Translations under genes and position numbers: made by a program | In this document: positions 13,522 to 21,622 of the stretch, piece by piece | Numbering within the stretch: the first letter of the stretch is position 1 | Layout: each line of letters starts with the position of its first letter | IMG/VR virus record: IMGVR_UViG_3300010354_016854 | Coordinates: 1 to 24,323 of that record | DNA from: a virus | Length of the DNA stretch: 24,323 nucleotides | Strand: one strand, 5' to 3' | Notes under the pieces: generated by a model | What the model saw: the letters and a program-made list of their open reading frames with translations, nothing else | Told to the model about the DNA's origin: nothing | Databases searched by the model: none

Positions 13522-13873
13522 TTTGACTATCTCCTGGTGCTACTCTATAATTATCTTCTACGCTATCAGGAGTGCTAACTTCTATAATAGTGCCTTCTTC
13601 CAGGCAGATTACTTGATGAGGTAACAGAGGCGGATTATGCCATGTATCACCTTCAGAAAGATATCTTACTTCTTCAGCAGCGTTTTTTGTATTGATAGTT
13701 TTCACTATAAACTTACCGCTAAGAATATACCAAGTCTCATCTTTTTCTGAATGAAAATGCATACTAAATTTTGCATCTTTATTAAAATGCAAAAATTTTC
13801 CACAATATTTGTCGTTGGTGCACCAGATCTTTTCGTGCCCCCAACCTTTTTTAACAAATCCTTCTAATCTCAT
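13505..13873 (-). CDS. Cupin, sugar-phosphate-isomerase-like
   Basis: The 122-residue protein has both cupin motifs. FSMHFHSEKDETWYILSG (about residues 36-53) gives the HxH...E metal ligands, and GDTWHNPPLLPHQV (about residues 76-89) gives the second-motif His. GWGHEKIW at residues 10-17 and the VSTPDSVEDNYRVAPGDS tail resemble small cupins found next to sugar-nucleotide enzymes and type II mannose-6-phosphate isomerases. It may isomerise or epimerise a sugar phosphate, or bind one. It starts by ATGA overlap with the zinc-finger gene and leads into the two HldE-like genes, so a common carbohydrate pathway is likely. The substrate is unknown. Confidence 0.8.
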   Translation of the reverse strand: MRLEGFVKKGWGHEKIWCTNDKYCGKFLHFNKDAKFSMHFHSEKDETWYILSGKFIVKTINTKNAAEEVRYLSEGDTWHNPPLLPHQVICLEEGTIIEVSTPDSVEDNYRVAPGDSQSVTGN

Positions 13874-14565
13874 TTTATTTTTACCTCTTCTAAAATCTCT
13901 TTGACTAACGCAACGTCAGCAGGATTTTGATTAAACTTTGATAACCAATACTTGACATCAAATGCAGGACTAATAAGATCTAATTGTTCATCATTCATCT
14001 TATTGATCATGTCTTTTCCGCTTTTACTATTTAGAATTATCCATGGGCTAACCTTGCCGTTTCGAATATCATGAACAGCTTTATTAAGGCTTACATACAA
14101 GAAGTAATGTGCAAAATCTGCATTTTGCTCATCTGCCCATTCCATCATAGTTGCTAGCGATCGTTGAATTGCACTTTCTACAGGTTCTACTTTGATCATT
14201 TCATAAAGATAGGTTTCATAAAGCTCGTCCCTGCACCAATGATCTAATTTTACTCCACTTTTTATAACATAGTCGATAAATTTATCTGGGAATAATGGAT
14301 TGACATTATTAATGAAACTGCCAAATTTTACAAACGCATTATAGTAACTGCTATTGCAAAATTCTTCATAAGTTTTAGATTTTTTACTACCTTGTGTCAG
14401 ACTATAAAATCTATTAAATGCTAAAAACCCAGCTTGAACACGCTTTTCAGTTTCTTGCATTGCTCTGCGTTTTCTTTCACACACGTGAGCAAGACAAGTT
14501 TTTTCTTTCATAAAACTTTTACCGCAATGAACGCATTTATATGGCTGACTAACTAACATTATCAT
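13870..14565 (-). CDS. Zinc-finger phage protein, function unknown
   Basis: The 231-residue protein has an N-terminal CVHCGKSFMKEKTCLAHVC stretch (about residues 12-30), a Cys2-His-Cys finger with an extra Cys, followed by a basic patch ERKRRAMQ. The rest is helical with several aromatic clusters. Position beside the probable clamp-loader subunit and inside a replication train suggests a DNA-related role, perhaps a late-transcription or loader factor, but there is no recognisable match to T4 gp33, gp55 or gp59. The frame opens at TTG 14574, and ATG at 14565 or 14559 are the likely starts. It lies 9 bases after the gp62-like stop and ends in ATGA overlap with the cupin. Confidence 0.72.
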   Translation of the reverse strand: MIMLVSQPYKCVHCGKSFMKEKTCLAHVCERKRRAMQETEKRVQAGFLAFNRFYSLTQGSKKSKTYEEFCNSSYYNAFVKFGSFINNVNPLFPDKFIDYVIKSGVKLDHWCRDELYETYLYEMIKVEPVESAIQRSLATMMEWADEQNADFAHYFLYVSLNKAVHDIRNGKVSPWIILNSKSGKDMINKMNDEQLDLISPAFDVKYWLSKFNQNPADVALVKEILEEVKIK

Positions 14566-14574
14566 ATTCAACAA

Positions 14575-15063
14575 TTACTCGTAGGCTTTGCGTTGTTTAT
14601 CATCAAATCCCATCTTATCAATAAGTTCTTGTTTTTCCTCTTCAGTCATCATTGAAGCCAAAAGTTTAATGTCCTCAGTTTTCATTAAAGGATTTAATTC
14701 AGCAATTAATTTTTCAATTTTATTCAGCTCAATTTTCAATAACGGCAAGTATGGATGGAAGGAAGGAACTCCGGCTCCTACTCCTGCGCAAAGTTTCCAT
14801 AAAAGTTTTTTATGATTTTTACTTAGGTTCCAATGATTTTTATTAACAAGTTCATTAGTCCTATCTAAAAACCATTCTTGTGTATCGGCATCACCTTGAA
14901 CATTGGAAATAAATCTCATTAAGACATAAGGACTTAATTCTTTTTCCTGTTCAGCAGTTAGCTGATCATAAAAATCATAGTTTCTAAGATCAACAGCCTT
15001 TAACACATCTTTAAGTTCAAGTGCTGATTCTTTTTTAGATTTTGTTGCTTTCTTTGTCGCCAT
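14575..15063 (-). CDS. 62: Probable sliding-clamp-loader small subunit (T4 gp62 type)
   Basis: The 162-residue, mostly helical protein has a basic N-terminal tail (MATKKATKSKKES), then LSPYVLMRFISN (about residues 45-56), which resembles the gp62 signature Y.. f.vnr.lS, and NHKKLLWKLCAGVG (about residues 82-95), resembling the KR..KW.K segment. A C-terminal bundle follows. T4 gp62 is 187 residues and, with gp44, opens the gp45 clamp. The other clamp-loader parts are not in the window. Motif-level similarity is modest, so this is a probable rather than certain call. It overlaps the upstream small gene by 29 bases and is part of the coupled replication train. Confidence 0.65.
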   Translation of the reverse strand: MATKKATKSKKESALELKDVLKAVDLRNYDFYDQLTAEQEKELSPYVLMRFISNVQGDADTQEWFLDRTNELVNKNHWNLSKNHKKLLWKLCAGVGAGVPSFHPYLPLLKIELNKIEKLIAELNPLMKTEDIKLLASMMTEEEKQELIDKMGFDDKQRKAYE

Positions 15064-15349
15064 TTATAAGTCCGTTACTATGTTTATCTCTTATTGAATC
15101 TAAATCTTGAAACAACTTCTTTTCTTGTGGTGTAACTTCTTTAAAAATTTTCCTAGGATTACCGCATAACATACATCCAGGTCGTCCACAATCCATTGCA
15201 TGATGTTTGGCCATTCTGTGAGGTTCCTTAATGGCTTTATCGTGAACTCCTAGTCCTTTTGATTTTGCAATTTTTACCTGCTTTTTAATTGCTACCTCAT
15301 CATTATGTCGACGCTTTGAACTTTTTACTTTATCTTTTTGATTGCTCAT
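15035..15349 (-). CDS. Basic Cys-rich small phage protein
   Basis: This 104-residue, highly basic protein has a central motif HRMAKHHAMDCGRPGCMLCG (about residues 44-63) with CxxxxCxxC spacing and following NPRK, similar to the CxCxxCGNPRK motif of many small bacterial and phage proteins. It probably binds zinc and perhaps nucleic acid. The start overlaps the preceding gene's stop (ATGA). Function is unknown. Confidence 0.65.
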   Translation of the reverse strand: MSNQKDKVKSSKRRHNDEVAIKKQVKIAKSKGLGVHDKAIKEPHRMAKHHAMDCGRPGCMLCGNPRKIFKEVTPQEKKLFQDLDSIRDKHSNGLINGDKESNKI

Positions 15350-15564
15350 TTGCCCTCACTCAATCGATATATCATTATAACATTGTCAACAGCTTTTTTC
15401 AATGCAGAATTAGAATCAGCAACTTCAAAAATATGATTCCATTCTATTTTTGCTTTGACTTTTTTTGCATAATCGTCTTCATGAATCAAAGTTCGGCTAT
15501 TGGTTCCTGTATCCCTAACATAAACCGTATGCCCACCATCTGGACTTTCATAAATTGGCCCCAT
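15346..15564 (-). CDS. Small hypothetical phage protein
   Basis: This 72-residue protein begins at the ATG 15564 (TAATG overlap with the upstream gene's stop); the TTG at 15570 is a less likely start. It has an N-terminal beta pattern MGPIYESPDGGHTVYVRD, reminiscent of a small beta-hairpin domain, and a helical C-terminus. It is conserved in context but functionally unknown. It ends in an ATGA overlap with the next gene. Confidence 0.6.
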   Translation of the reverse strand: MGPIYESPDGGHTVYVRDTGTNSRTLIHEDDYAKKVKAKIEWNHIFEVADSNSALKKAVDNVIMIYRLSEGK

Positions 15565-16067
15565 TACCAAACTTTTGAATAGTTTACAATTTCACTTTGC
15601 CTATTAATTTCTTTAACAAAGTAAGCACAAGTTGGATTATCTCCAGGTTCTAACGGAGTGCATAACAATTGTCCTGATCTCATTTTAGGAAAATACCATT
15701 TAACATCTTGAAATACATCAACAATATCAATGTCTAAAAACTCTGGTCTAAAACTTCCTAAAGGATTAAAACAAAAAGTTTTAAACCCTCGGTCATTGAG
15801 ACTAGTTAACGGTAATACTTCCATGTCAGGTCCTTCTGTATCTCCCACAATGGTGCACCAGTCTAATGGCATAGTGACTTCATGATTACCAATTTTTAGC
15901 ACCACTGCCGGACCTGTAAAACTTTCTAAAAAAATTAAGGGTATAAAAAAATAATCTGGATCATTGTTATCGCTATTGTCTAAAACAGCAAATCTTAGAT
16001 CGTTATCAATTTCTTCTGGAAGTTCATTGAGATAAAATGTTTTATTTTCTAATGTTAGTATTTGCAT
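15564..16067 (-). CDS. Conserved phage hypothetical protein
   Basis: This 167-residue acidic, beta-rich protein has prominent strands YFFIPLIFLESF, AVVLKIGNHEVTMPLDWCTIVGD (about residues 53-75) and VKWYFPKMRSGQLL (about residues 122-135). I recall similar proteins encoded next to UvsW in T4-like phages but cannot give a function. It begins 2 bases after the UvsW stop and overlaps the next gene by one base. No signal peptide, membrane segment or catalytic motif is visible. Confidence 0.7.
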   Translation of the reverse strand: MQILTLENKTFYLNELPEEIDNDLRFAVLDNSDNNDPDYFFIPLIFLESFTGPAVVLKIGNHEVTMPLDWCTIVGDTEGPDMEVLPLTSLNDRGFKTFCFNPLGSFRPEFLDIDIVDVFQDVKWYFPKMRSGQLLCTPLEPGDNPTCAYFVKEINRQSEIVNYSKVW

Positions 16068-16069
16068 TC

Positions 16070-17524
16070 TTAATATTTCGTTTTCTCTATACTGAAGGGA
16101 TATTGTGCTTCTTTATAGAAACGCTTCCTTTCTGTTAAATGTCTTTTAGCATATTTTGAACTTGCTGTCAAATCCCAGATCTGGACGAAGTCCTTATCTT
16201 CAGCTCGTCTAATGCCTCGCCCAATAGATTGTATAACCCTTGTAAAGCTCTTTCCGGGCTCCAAAAGAACCAAATTAAAAATCCGAGGAATATTAATACC
16301 CACAGCGGCCACACCGTAAGTCGCCACAATAATCTTGTTATCAGCGACCGCCACTTCATCATATTCCTCTTTGCGATCCTTGGTTTTGACTCTTCCTGAT
16401 ATGAATACACTGTCTGTTAACCTATCTTGTAAAAAATTACCACTTTCAATTCTATCAACTAAAATTAGTGTGTTGCCTGACTCAGATATACCCTGTATCA
16501 TATTGGTTATATAGGTCATTCTAGTTTCGTCTGTTACCAAATATTTTAATTCTTCTGCATAACTGCGAAATTCTTTGTGCTCTGCTGTTTGAATAATCTG
16601 AACATGACATTTACTTAGAATTTCTTTTTCCTGCAATTCGTGTGCTGCAACACGATGAACTACATCACCAATTGAACAACGAATATTTTCAAAGTCAATT
16701 TCAGCTTTAGGTATAGTTCCTGTCATCCCCCACCTAATAGGTGTCTTGCCTAAATTCTGCGTTAATAATTTTTTAAGAACATCAGCCTTGGCCATATGAA
16801 CTTCATCAACAATCACAGCTTCAACACCATCTAAAAATTCTGCTAGGCTCAAAAGTTCGTCGTCATCGTGAGATTTTTTTTCTAAAATATTCAAACTTTG
16901 CCATGTTGCTATTATATGCTTTTTTCCTAGTTCTTTCCTATCCCCGTAGTATACTCCGACATCCAATTGACAATTTCGAAAGTCTTCTTCGGTTTGTTCT
17001 ACCAGACTTTTGTTTGGCACAATAGTGATTGTTCGACCGTATTTTTCACAGATTTTTGCCAAAGTTGCAGTAGTAATAGTCTTTCCAAAGCCGGTTGCTA
17101 TTTCCTGTAGACTCTGTGGGTTCTCTAAAAATTTGTTAATGACTTCTACCTGATCGTCTCTAAGTCTAATAGGTTGTCCCTCAAATCTATGTCCTTGGGG
17201 CCATGTTAAATCTCCCCAAAAATCTTCAGAAATTTTGTCAAATTTAAGGTCAATAGGTGACCTATAATCTTCAATCTCTACGTAATAGTTTCGCTCTTCT
17301 AGATATTCAAGAACTCTCGGAAGCATTGATAGATAAGTAGTTCCTCCTAGACCAAAAAAACTAGTAGTTCCATCCCATCTGCCTAGCTTATAAGCTGGTC
17401 TAAACCTAGCTGTAGGGTCTTCTAATTTGAATTTCTTAACTAAAGCCTTTCTTGTATCTAAATCTAAGTTTAGGAATTTACAATTGACTTCGTCAATAAT
17501 TTTTAGTTGTGTAGTTTTGGACAT
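16070..17524 (-). CDS. uvsW: UvsW-like superfamily II DNA helicase
   Basis: The 484-residue protein (T4 UvsW 503) has an N-terminal substrate-binding domain of about 110 residues, then helicase motifs: Q-like LRDDQ, motif I ATGFGKTITTATLA (about residues 142-155), motif Ia TIVPNKSLVEQ, motif II IVDEVHMAK (DEVH rather than DEAH, about residue 240), motif III GMTGTIP, motif IV TLILVDRIESG, motif V VATYGVAAVGINIP, and motif VI QSIGRGIRR. UvsW unwinds D-loops, R-loops and branched DNA and shifts replication from origin- to recombination-primed. The ATG at 17524 overlaps the previous gene's stop (TGATG); an in-frame TTG at 17536 is not favoured. Confidence 0.95.
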   Translation of the reverse strand: MSKTTQLKIIDEVNCKFLNLDLDTRKALVKKFKLEDPTARFRPAYKLGRWDGTTSFFGLGGTTYLSMLPRVLEYLEERNYYVEIEDYRSPIDLKFDKISEDFWGDLTWPQGHRFEGQPIRLRDDQVEVINKFLENPQSLQEIATGFGKTITTATLAKICEKYGRTITIVPNKSLVEQTEEDFRNCQLDVGVYYGDRKELGKKHIIATWQSLNILEKKSHDDDELLSLAEFLDGVEAVIVDEVHMAKADVLKKLLTQNLGKTPIRWGMTGTIPKAEIDFENIRCSIGDVVHRVAAHELQEKEILSKCHVQIIQTAEHKEFRSYAEELKYLVTDETRMTYITNMIQGISESGNTLILVDRIESGNFLQDRLTDSVFISGRVKTKDRKEEYDEVAVADNKIIVATYGVAAVGINIPRIFNLVLLEPGKSFTRVIQSIGRGIRRAEDKDFVQIWDLTASSKYAKRHLTERKRFYKEAQYPFSIEKTKY

Positions 17525-18744
17525 CAAGACAACCAATCTATACTATTTTCAGTTTTCTTTGGTAGATTTTTATCAACGAGTTCAATAACATTTTGAAAGT
17601 TTTTCAAAAAATCTTTAGTAGCGTAATGAACATATATTTTACTAAATGTAATCACAGTATTAAAGATCAATTTTGACTCTAACACAGTCTTTGGAACTTT
17701 TTGACTCAGCAAAACTGCCTTGGTGTTCTCATTAATTGGTGAATTTAATTTTTCTTCTTTGATAAACTTGTTAAAGTTACTGTCAGTTTCGTTCGGCAGA
17801 CGGAACATAGTGGAAATTTCTGAATTTTTAATTCCGGCATTAGATAAAATTTCAAAAATGTCTCTTGTTTTAGAAAGTTCGCTACCTGCTGGTATAAAAA
17901 TTACCAATGGAGTCAGGTAATTGATAAATTTTTCAAATTGTTGTCTGTTATATTTTTCAAAATCAACTTGAAATTCTTCATCTTTACTGTGTTTCAAAAA
18001 ATCTAACACGATAGGATCAAAATTTTCACGGTTAATGAGTTCATCTACTTTATCAGACCATAAAAAAATTCCGGATTTTTTAGCTTTAAACAAAGAATCT
18101 AATAAATTTTGAGATTTGTAATCTTGTAGAGTTTTATCACTATTCACAAATTGAAAATTATTTTCAATTTTGTCTAACATTGGAACATTTTGTTCTAAAT
18201 TTGACTCAATTTCATTAATTTGTTTAAAAAAAGTGCCTAAATTTTCGTCAAATTCAAACTCATAGTCATTTACTAATGTCAAGCATAATTTAAGTGCAAA
18301 TTCATCCAAAGAAAAATACCAACACTTGTCTTCTGGGGACCAAGATGAGTAAAAAATACCATTTCTTTCCTTTTTTACAAAAGAAATAATTGTTTCATTG
18401 TAAGGAAATTCTATTTTTATCCTTTTTTGAGGTTCATTTTCAGAAATGTATGAAATCCGTTTGTATGAAATAGAATTTCTTATAGGGAACTTGTATGTAG
18501 GATTAAGAATGTATTCTAAAACATCTTTTTTGTAGATATTGTTTAAGACATCTACATTATTTTTAAGAATTTTAAGAACAAGAGAAGCTTGTTTATCAGT
18601 TAGACCCTGCTGATAGTATGAAATTTGATTAGAAATACTGTCTACTACTTTAAGATCATAACTTTTCACATGGCCTTGCCCATGTCTTGCCAATGAATGA
18701 ATAAGTGCTTCAATTTCGATTGTATTAGAGGGTGATGTCTTCAA
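17524..18744 (-). CDS. Unknown 406-residue protein between UvsY and UvsW
   Basis: This 406-residue protein is Lys/Asn/Phe-rich. Near residues 42-66 is GLTDKQASLVLKILKN, seen in some helicase-associated proteins. Residues 107-160 (KIEFPYNETIISFVKKE then WSPEDKCWYFSLDEFALKL) resemble the HARP-type domain found in annealing helicases. A later alpha/beta segment has LVIFIPAGSELSK and TMFRLPNETDSNFNKFI (about residues 280-330), but no Walker A or DEAH motif exists, so it cannot be an ATPase by itself. It may be a derived helicase partner or strand-annealing protein. The domain call is a weak inference. It overlaps UvsY by 20 bases and UvsW by one. Confidence 0.7.
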   Translation of the reverse strand: MKTSPSNTIEIEALIHSLARHGQGHVKSYDLKVVDSISNQISYYQQGLTDKQASLVLKILKNNVDVLNNIYKKDVLEYILNPTYKFPIRNSISYKRISYISENEPQKRIKIEFPYNETIISFVKKERNGIFYSSWSPEDKCWYFSLDEFALKLCLTLVNDYEFEFDENLGTFFKQINEIESNLEQNVPMLDKIENNFQFVNSDKTLQDYKSQNLLDSLFKAKKSGIFLWSDKVDELINRENFDPIVLDFLKHSKDEEFQVDFEKYNRQQFEKFINYLTPLVIFIPAGSELSKTRDIFEILSNAGIKNSEISTMFRLPNETDSNFNKFIKEEKLNSPINENTKAVLLSQKVPKTVLESKLIFNTVITFSKIYVHYATKDFLKNFQNVIELVDKNLPKKTENSIDWLS

Positions 18745-19180
18745 GGCCAGCAGTCCTTAATTTAATAATATTGCTCAATTGCCATTGTTTTATATCAAGA
18801 CCTTTAATTATGCCCAGCCATTGGTTACGTAACATGGCAAATTCGTTAATTATTTTTTCCATGTCAACTACATCGTCCTCTCCATCCACGTATTTTTCTA
18901 CATCTCGTGAACTTAAAGCACGTTGATAGTTTTCTAGATATTTTTTAAAGACCTTACTGCGAATCTTCCTAAGTTCAATATTAAGATATTCTAATATTGC
19001 TTCAATTTCTTGAAGTTGGTTAAATCTATGTTCAACAATACCAGGAAGAGACGCAGAAGCCTTTTCTATATTACCACTGATTTTTGATTCTAACTTAGCT
19101 GAATTGAGTTCTTGATAAAAATAGTCAATACAGTCAGGCAAGGATGTGAGATCCTTGCTGACTCTTGAATACCATTTCAT
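18725..19180 (-). CDS. uvsY: UvsY-like recombination mediator
   Basis: The 151-residue helical protein (T4 UvsY 137) has a long central helix ILEYLNIELRKIRSKVFKKYLENYQRAL (about residues 62-90), an acidic hinge GEDDVVD, then AMLRNQWLGIIKGLDIKQWQLSNIIKLRTAG (about residues 115-145). This is the UvsY layout of a coiled helix followed by a terminal oligomerisation helix. UvsY loads UvsX onto gp32-coated single strands and displaces gp32. The gene is within the uvsX-uvsY-uvsW train, starting by overlap with the acidic protein's stop (TGATGA). Identity is inferred from size, pattern and context together. Confidence 0.82.
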   Translation of the reverse strand: MKWYSRVSKDLTSLPDCIDYFYQELNSAKLESKISGNIEKASASLPGIVEHRFNQLQEIEAILEYLNIELRKIRSKVFKKYLENYQRALSSRDVEKYVDGEDDVVDMEKIINEFAMLRNQWLGIIKGLDIKQWQLSNIIKLRTAGLEDITL

Positions 19181-19437
19181 CAGTAGTCCTCATCATCCTC
19201 GTAATCATACCCATCTTCGTCGTATGTATCTTCATCGTCTTGTTTTTCTTCTTCTAAAACAAGTTCGATAGCATTATCAAGATGAGTATCATACCCGGTG
19301 ATACCTTCTAGAGTAGCTGTGTCTACATCTCTACCAATTAAAAAATCTACAAATTGATTAGCAGCAGTATCTCTATTTTTTTCTGGAATATAATCCTTAA
19401 AAGTATCCCATATTTCTATAATTAGTGACTCTTCCAT
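19180..19437 (-). CDS. Small acidic protein next to UvsX
   Basis: The 85-residue protein has a helical N-terminus (IIEIWDTFKDYIPEKNRDTAANQFVDFLIG, about residues 6-35) and a C-terminal tail of Asp/Glu/Tyr (for example EEKQDDEDTYDEDGYDYED). Similar short acidic proteins accompany uvsX in T4-like phages. The acidic tail might mimic DNA or contact a recombination protein. It shares a TAATG overlap with UvsX and ends in TGATGA with UvsY. Function is unknown. Confidence 0.7.
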   Translation of the reverse strand: MEESLIIEIWDTFKDYIPEKNRDTAANQFVDFLIGRDVDTATLEGITGYDTHLDNAIELVLEEEKQDDEDTYDEDGYDYEDDEDY

Positions 19438-20495
19438 TATTCTTCCTCAATAGTTTGATCAGTTGTAATAGGAGTTACGACAGCTGAATTGTCCCATTCA
19501 AGCATGATTTTCATTAATTTATCTTCAGACCAGTTTTTTCTAAATTCTGCTACGATTTCTCCAGTCTGCTTACTAATATATTGTAACTTATTTCCTGATT
19601 TTGTCAATACACCCATCTTTTCAAACATATCAACTAGACCAGAGGTAGGACTCATTCCAGTTGAATAAGGAATCTTTACTTGGACGCTCTCAAATGGCTT
19701 TGCATAACGTGTTTTCATCACTTTACAGGCCGAACGAATACCTAAAACATCACTAACCTTGTTACCATCTTCATCCTCTTTAAGTTTGAGCTTTTTCATA
19801 GCAACAACGATTGAACTTGCATAGATAAACCCCTGTCCGCCTGAAATCTTATCATCAGGATCAAACATGTCTTGCGATGCATATGTATGATTGGTTGCAA
19901 CTAATCCTACATTGTAGGAACCGAAGGTGTTAACGCAGTTACGAACCAATGCGGTTAATGCTTTGGGCTTACGACCCATGTCTCCCTTAAGATCACCAGC
20001 TTCAAATTGATTAACATCGGTAGGAGTTAGCAACATACCAAGACTATCAATGACAAAAAGAACCTTAGGCCTCTCATCTTCAGGCATAAGTTTGTATTCT
20101 TTCATAAATTCATTAATAGTTTTTGCTACGTCATCAATCATAGCCATGTTTAACTTTAGAAGTTTATCTTCTGAAGTGTCAACACCTAGCCGTTCAAGCC
20201 AATCTTTGTCCAAAGCATTTTCAGAGTCAACTAAAACTACAAAAATCCCTTGTTCTTGAGCATGACGAATTAGATTACCTGAACAGATATAACTCTTTCC
20301 TGCACCACTTTCGCCAGCAAATACAGTAACCTTGCCCAACGGAACACCTTTGAAAAAGTCTCCGCTGATAAGGAAGTTTAGAGCATAATTTCCGGTTGAG
20401 ATCCAATCAGTTGGATCATTAAAGCCAATACCAAGTCCGTCAATAGACTTGGTAAGGCTCTTTCTAAATTTTGAAATATCAAAAGCCTTACCCAT
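19437..20495 (-). CDS. uvsX: UvsX RecA-like recombinase
   Basis: The 352-residue protein (T4 UvsX 391) has Walker A GESGAGKSYI (about residues 61-70), the VLVDSENALDKDWLERLGVD segment with catalytic Glu, Walker B VLFVIDSLGMLL (about residues 143-154), and loop L1 / L2 elements (VATNHTYASQDMF, KISGGQGFIYASSIVVAM). It forms filaments on gp32-bound single-stranded DNA for strand exchange and recombination-dependent replication. The Shine-Dalgarno sequence AAGGAGAT sits directly on the gp32 stop region, and the start is the ATG at 20495. The gene follows gp32 at 11 bases and is coupled to the acidic protein and UvsY downstream. Confidence 0.96.
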   Translation of the reverse strand: MGKAFDISKFRKSLTKSIDGLGIGFNDPTDWISTGNYALNFLISGDFFKGVPLGKVTVFAGESGAGKSYICSGNLIRHAQEQGIFVVLVDSENALDKDWLERLGVDTSEDKLLKLNMAMIDDVAKTINEFMKEYKLMPEDERPKVLFVIDSLGMLLTPTDVNQFEAGDLKGDMGRKPKALTALVRNCVNTFGSYNVGLVATNHTYASQDMFDPDDKISGGQGFIYASSIVVAMKKLKLKEDEDGNKVSDVLGIRSACKVMKTRYAKPFESVQVKIPYSTGMSPTSGLVDMFEKMGVLTKSGNKLQYISKQTGEIVAEFRKNWSEDKLMKIMLEWDNSAVVTPITTDQTIEEE

Positions 20496-20506
20496 GATCT
20501 ATCTCC

Positions 20507-21487
20507 TTATTGTTGTTGACGTTTACGAATCATCGCAATAATATCTGCGGCTCGGCTACTGGCTTCGGTTCCAGCGCTTGCATTTGCTTTTTCTTCAACT
20601 ACAGCAGTTTTAGCGGTTGCTGGAGCCGCTGCTTCAAAAGGGGGGTCGTCTTCCTCTACAGGTTGAGCCTTTGCTGGTTTTGCACTTACAGAAGGTTCGC
20701 TTGCTGCCATTCCTGCTGGCTTATAGTATTGCCCCCAACGTTCCATATCAAATGCTTCGCCGTCTACAGATGCTTCAAACATTTCTTTGATAACCTTGAG
20801 TTCAACTTCACCTGGCTTTTTAGGCAGAAAGTCACTAAGTTTAAACAAGCCATATTGTTTAACAGCAGCTTGTTCAATTTCACTTAGAGCACGCTCGCGT
20901 CGAGCCCAAGTAGAAGTAGAATAGTCAGCATAACCGCCCTTAGAAGTTTTAGTAATCTTGAAATCTAAACCACGAACAAAATCAGTGGGTAATTCTTCAA
21001 TCTCAGAATCCATCAAAGCGTTTTTAACAATATTAAAAATTTGGCTACCGATAATAAACCGGCGAATAGGATTCTCAGGAGTCTTATCCTCTGCTAGTTT
21101 TGTATCAACTACAAAACCTTGGAACAAATAGCTCTTTTTCTTCCAATACTTACGACCCATATCTTCCAAACTCTTGTCCTTAAACCAAGGACGGACCTCG
21201 GTAAGAATAGGACATGTCTCATTCCACATTTCCATACATGGAACTTGAACTGTTACCGGTTTAGAATTAGTCTCTCCTTTGACTCCTGCAAACGGCAATT
21301 TAATCATTGCACGTTCGATCCAAAAGAAAGTGTTGTTTGGGTCTCCGTCGGGTAGGAAACGAACTGTAGTAGTTGTTCCTTCAGCAATATTCCAATGTGG
21401 AAAAATTGCATTATCACCGCCTGTGCTTCCGCCTTGTTGTTGGGAAGCCTGTTGAAGTTTCGCACGAATTTCTGCCAAAGTTGCCAT
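20507..21487 (-). CDS. 32: gp32-like single-stranded DNA-binding protein
   Basis: The 326-residue protein (T4 gp32 301) has a short N-terminal cooperativity-type region, then an OB-fold core with VRFLPDGDPNNTFFW, PCMEMWNETCPI (about residues 83-94), and RKYWKKKSYLFQGFVV (about residues 111-126). An acidic, Ala/Pro-rich C-terminal tail (about residues 262-310) for protein contacts is followed by a short basic end (MIRKRQQQ). Only two of the usual zinc-site cysteines are obvious, so the zinc knuckle of T4 gp32 is degenerate. It coats single-stranded DNA and organises replication and recombination. It has a strong Shine-Dalgarno sequence (AAGGAG). A terminator separates it from the upstream structural gene, so its own promoter must lie within 21488-21545; I see no consensus there. 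Confidence 0.93.
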   Translation of the reverse strand: MATLAEIRAKLQQASQQQGGSTGGDNAIFPHWNIAEGTTTTVRFLPDGDPNNTFFWIERAMIKLPFAGVKGETNSKPVTVQVPCMEMWNETCPILTEVRPWFKDKSLEDMGRKYWKKKSYLFQGFVVDTKLAEDKTPENPIRRFIIGSQIFNIVKNALMDSEIEELPTDFVRGLDFKITKTSKGGYADYSTSTWARRERALSEIEQAAVKQYGLFKLSDFLPKKPGEVELKVIKEMFEASVDGEAFDMERWGQYYKPAGMAASEPSVSAKPAKAQPVEEDDPPFEAAAPATAKTAVVEEKANASAGTEASSRAADIIAMIRKRQQQ

Positions 21488-21545
21488 AATATATTCTCCT
21501 TAATGTTATGCCTTGGTTTTTGCCACTTCTTTCCAGCCCACTGAC

Positions 21546-21583
21546 TAAAAAGAAAAAGTGCATATAGTTAACTATACGCACTT
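21546..21583 (-). terminator. Strong leftward terminator
   Basis: On the minus strand a 14-bp stem (AAGTGCGTATAGTT / AACTATATGCACTT, one G-T pair) is followed by TTTTCTTTTT. It ends the structural gene's transcript before gp32. Confidence 0.88.
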
Positions 21584-21622
21584 CTATTTAGTATGTCAAT
21601 CTAAATCGAGTAAGAAAATAGG

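Noticed and set aside
16168-16410. Leftward 80-residue frame inside UvsW
   Set aside because: It is an out-of-frame Trp/Leu-rich shadow covering helicase motifs V and VI of the real frame.
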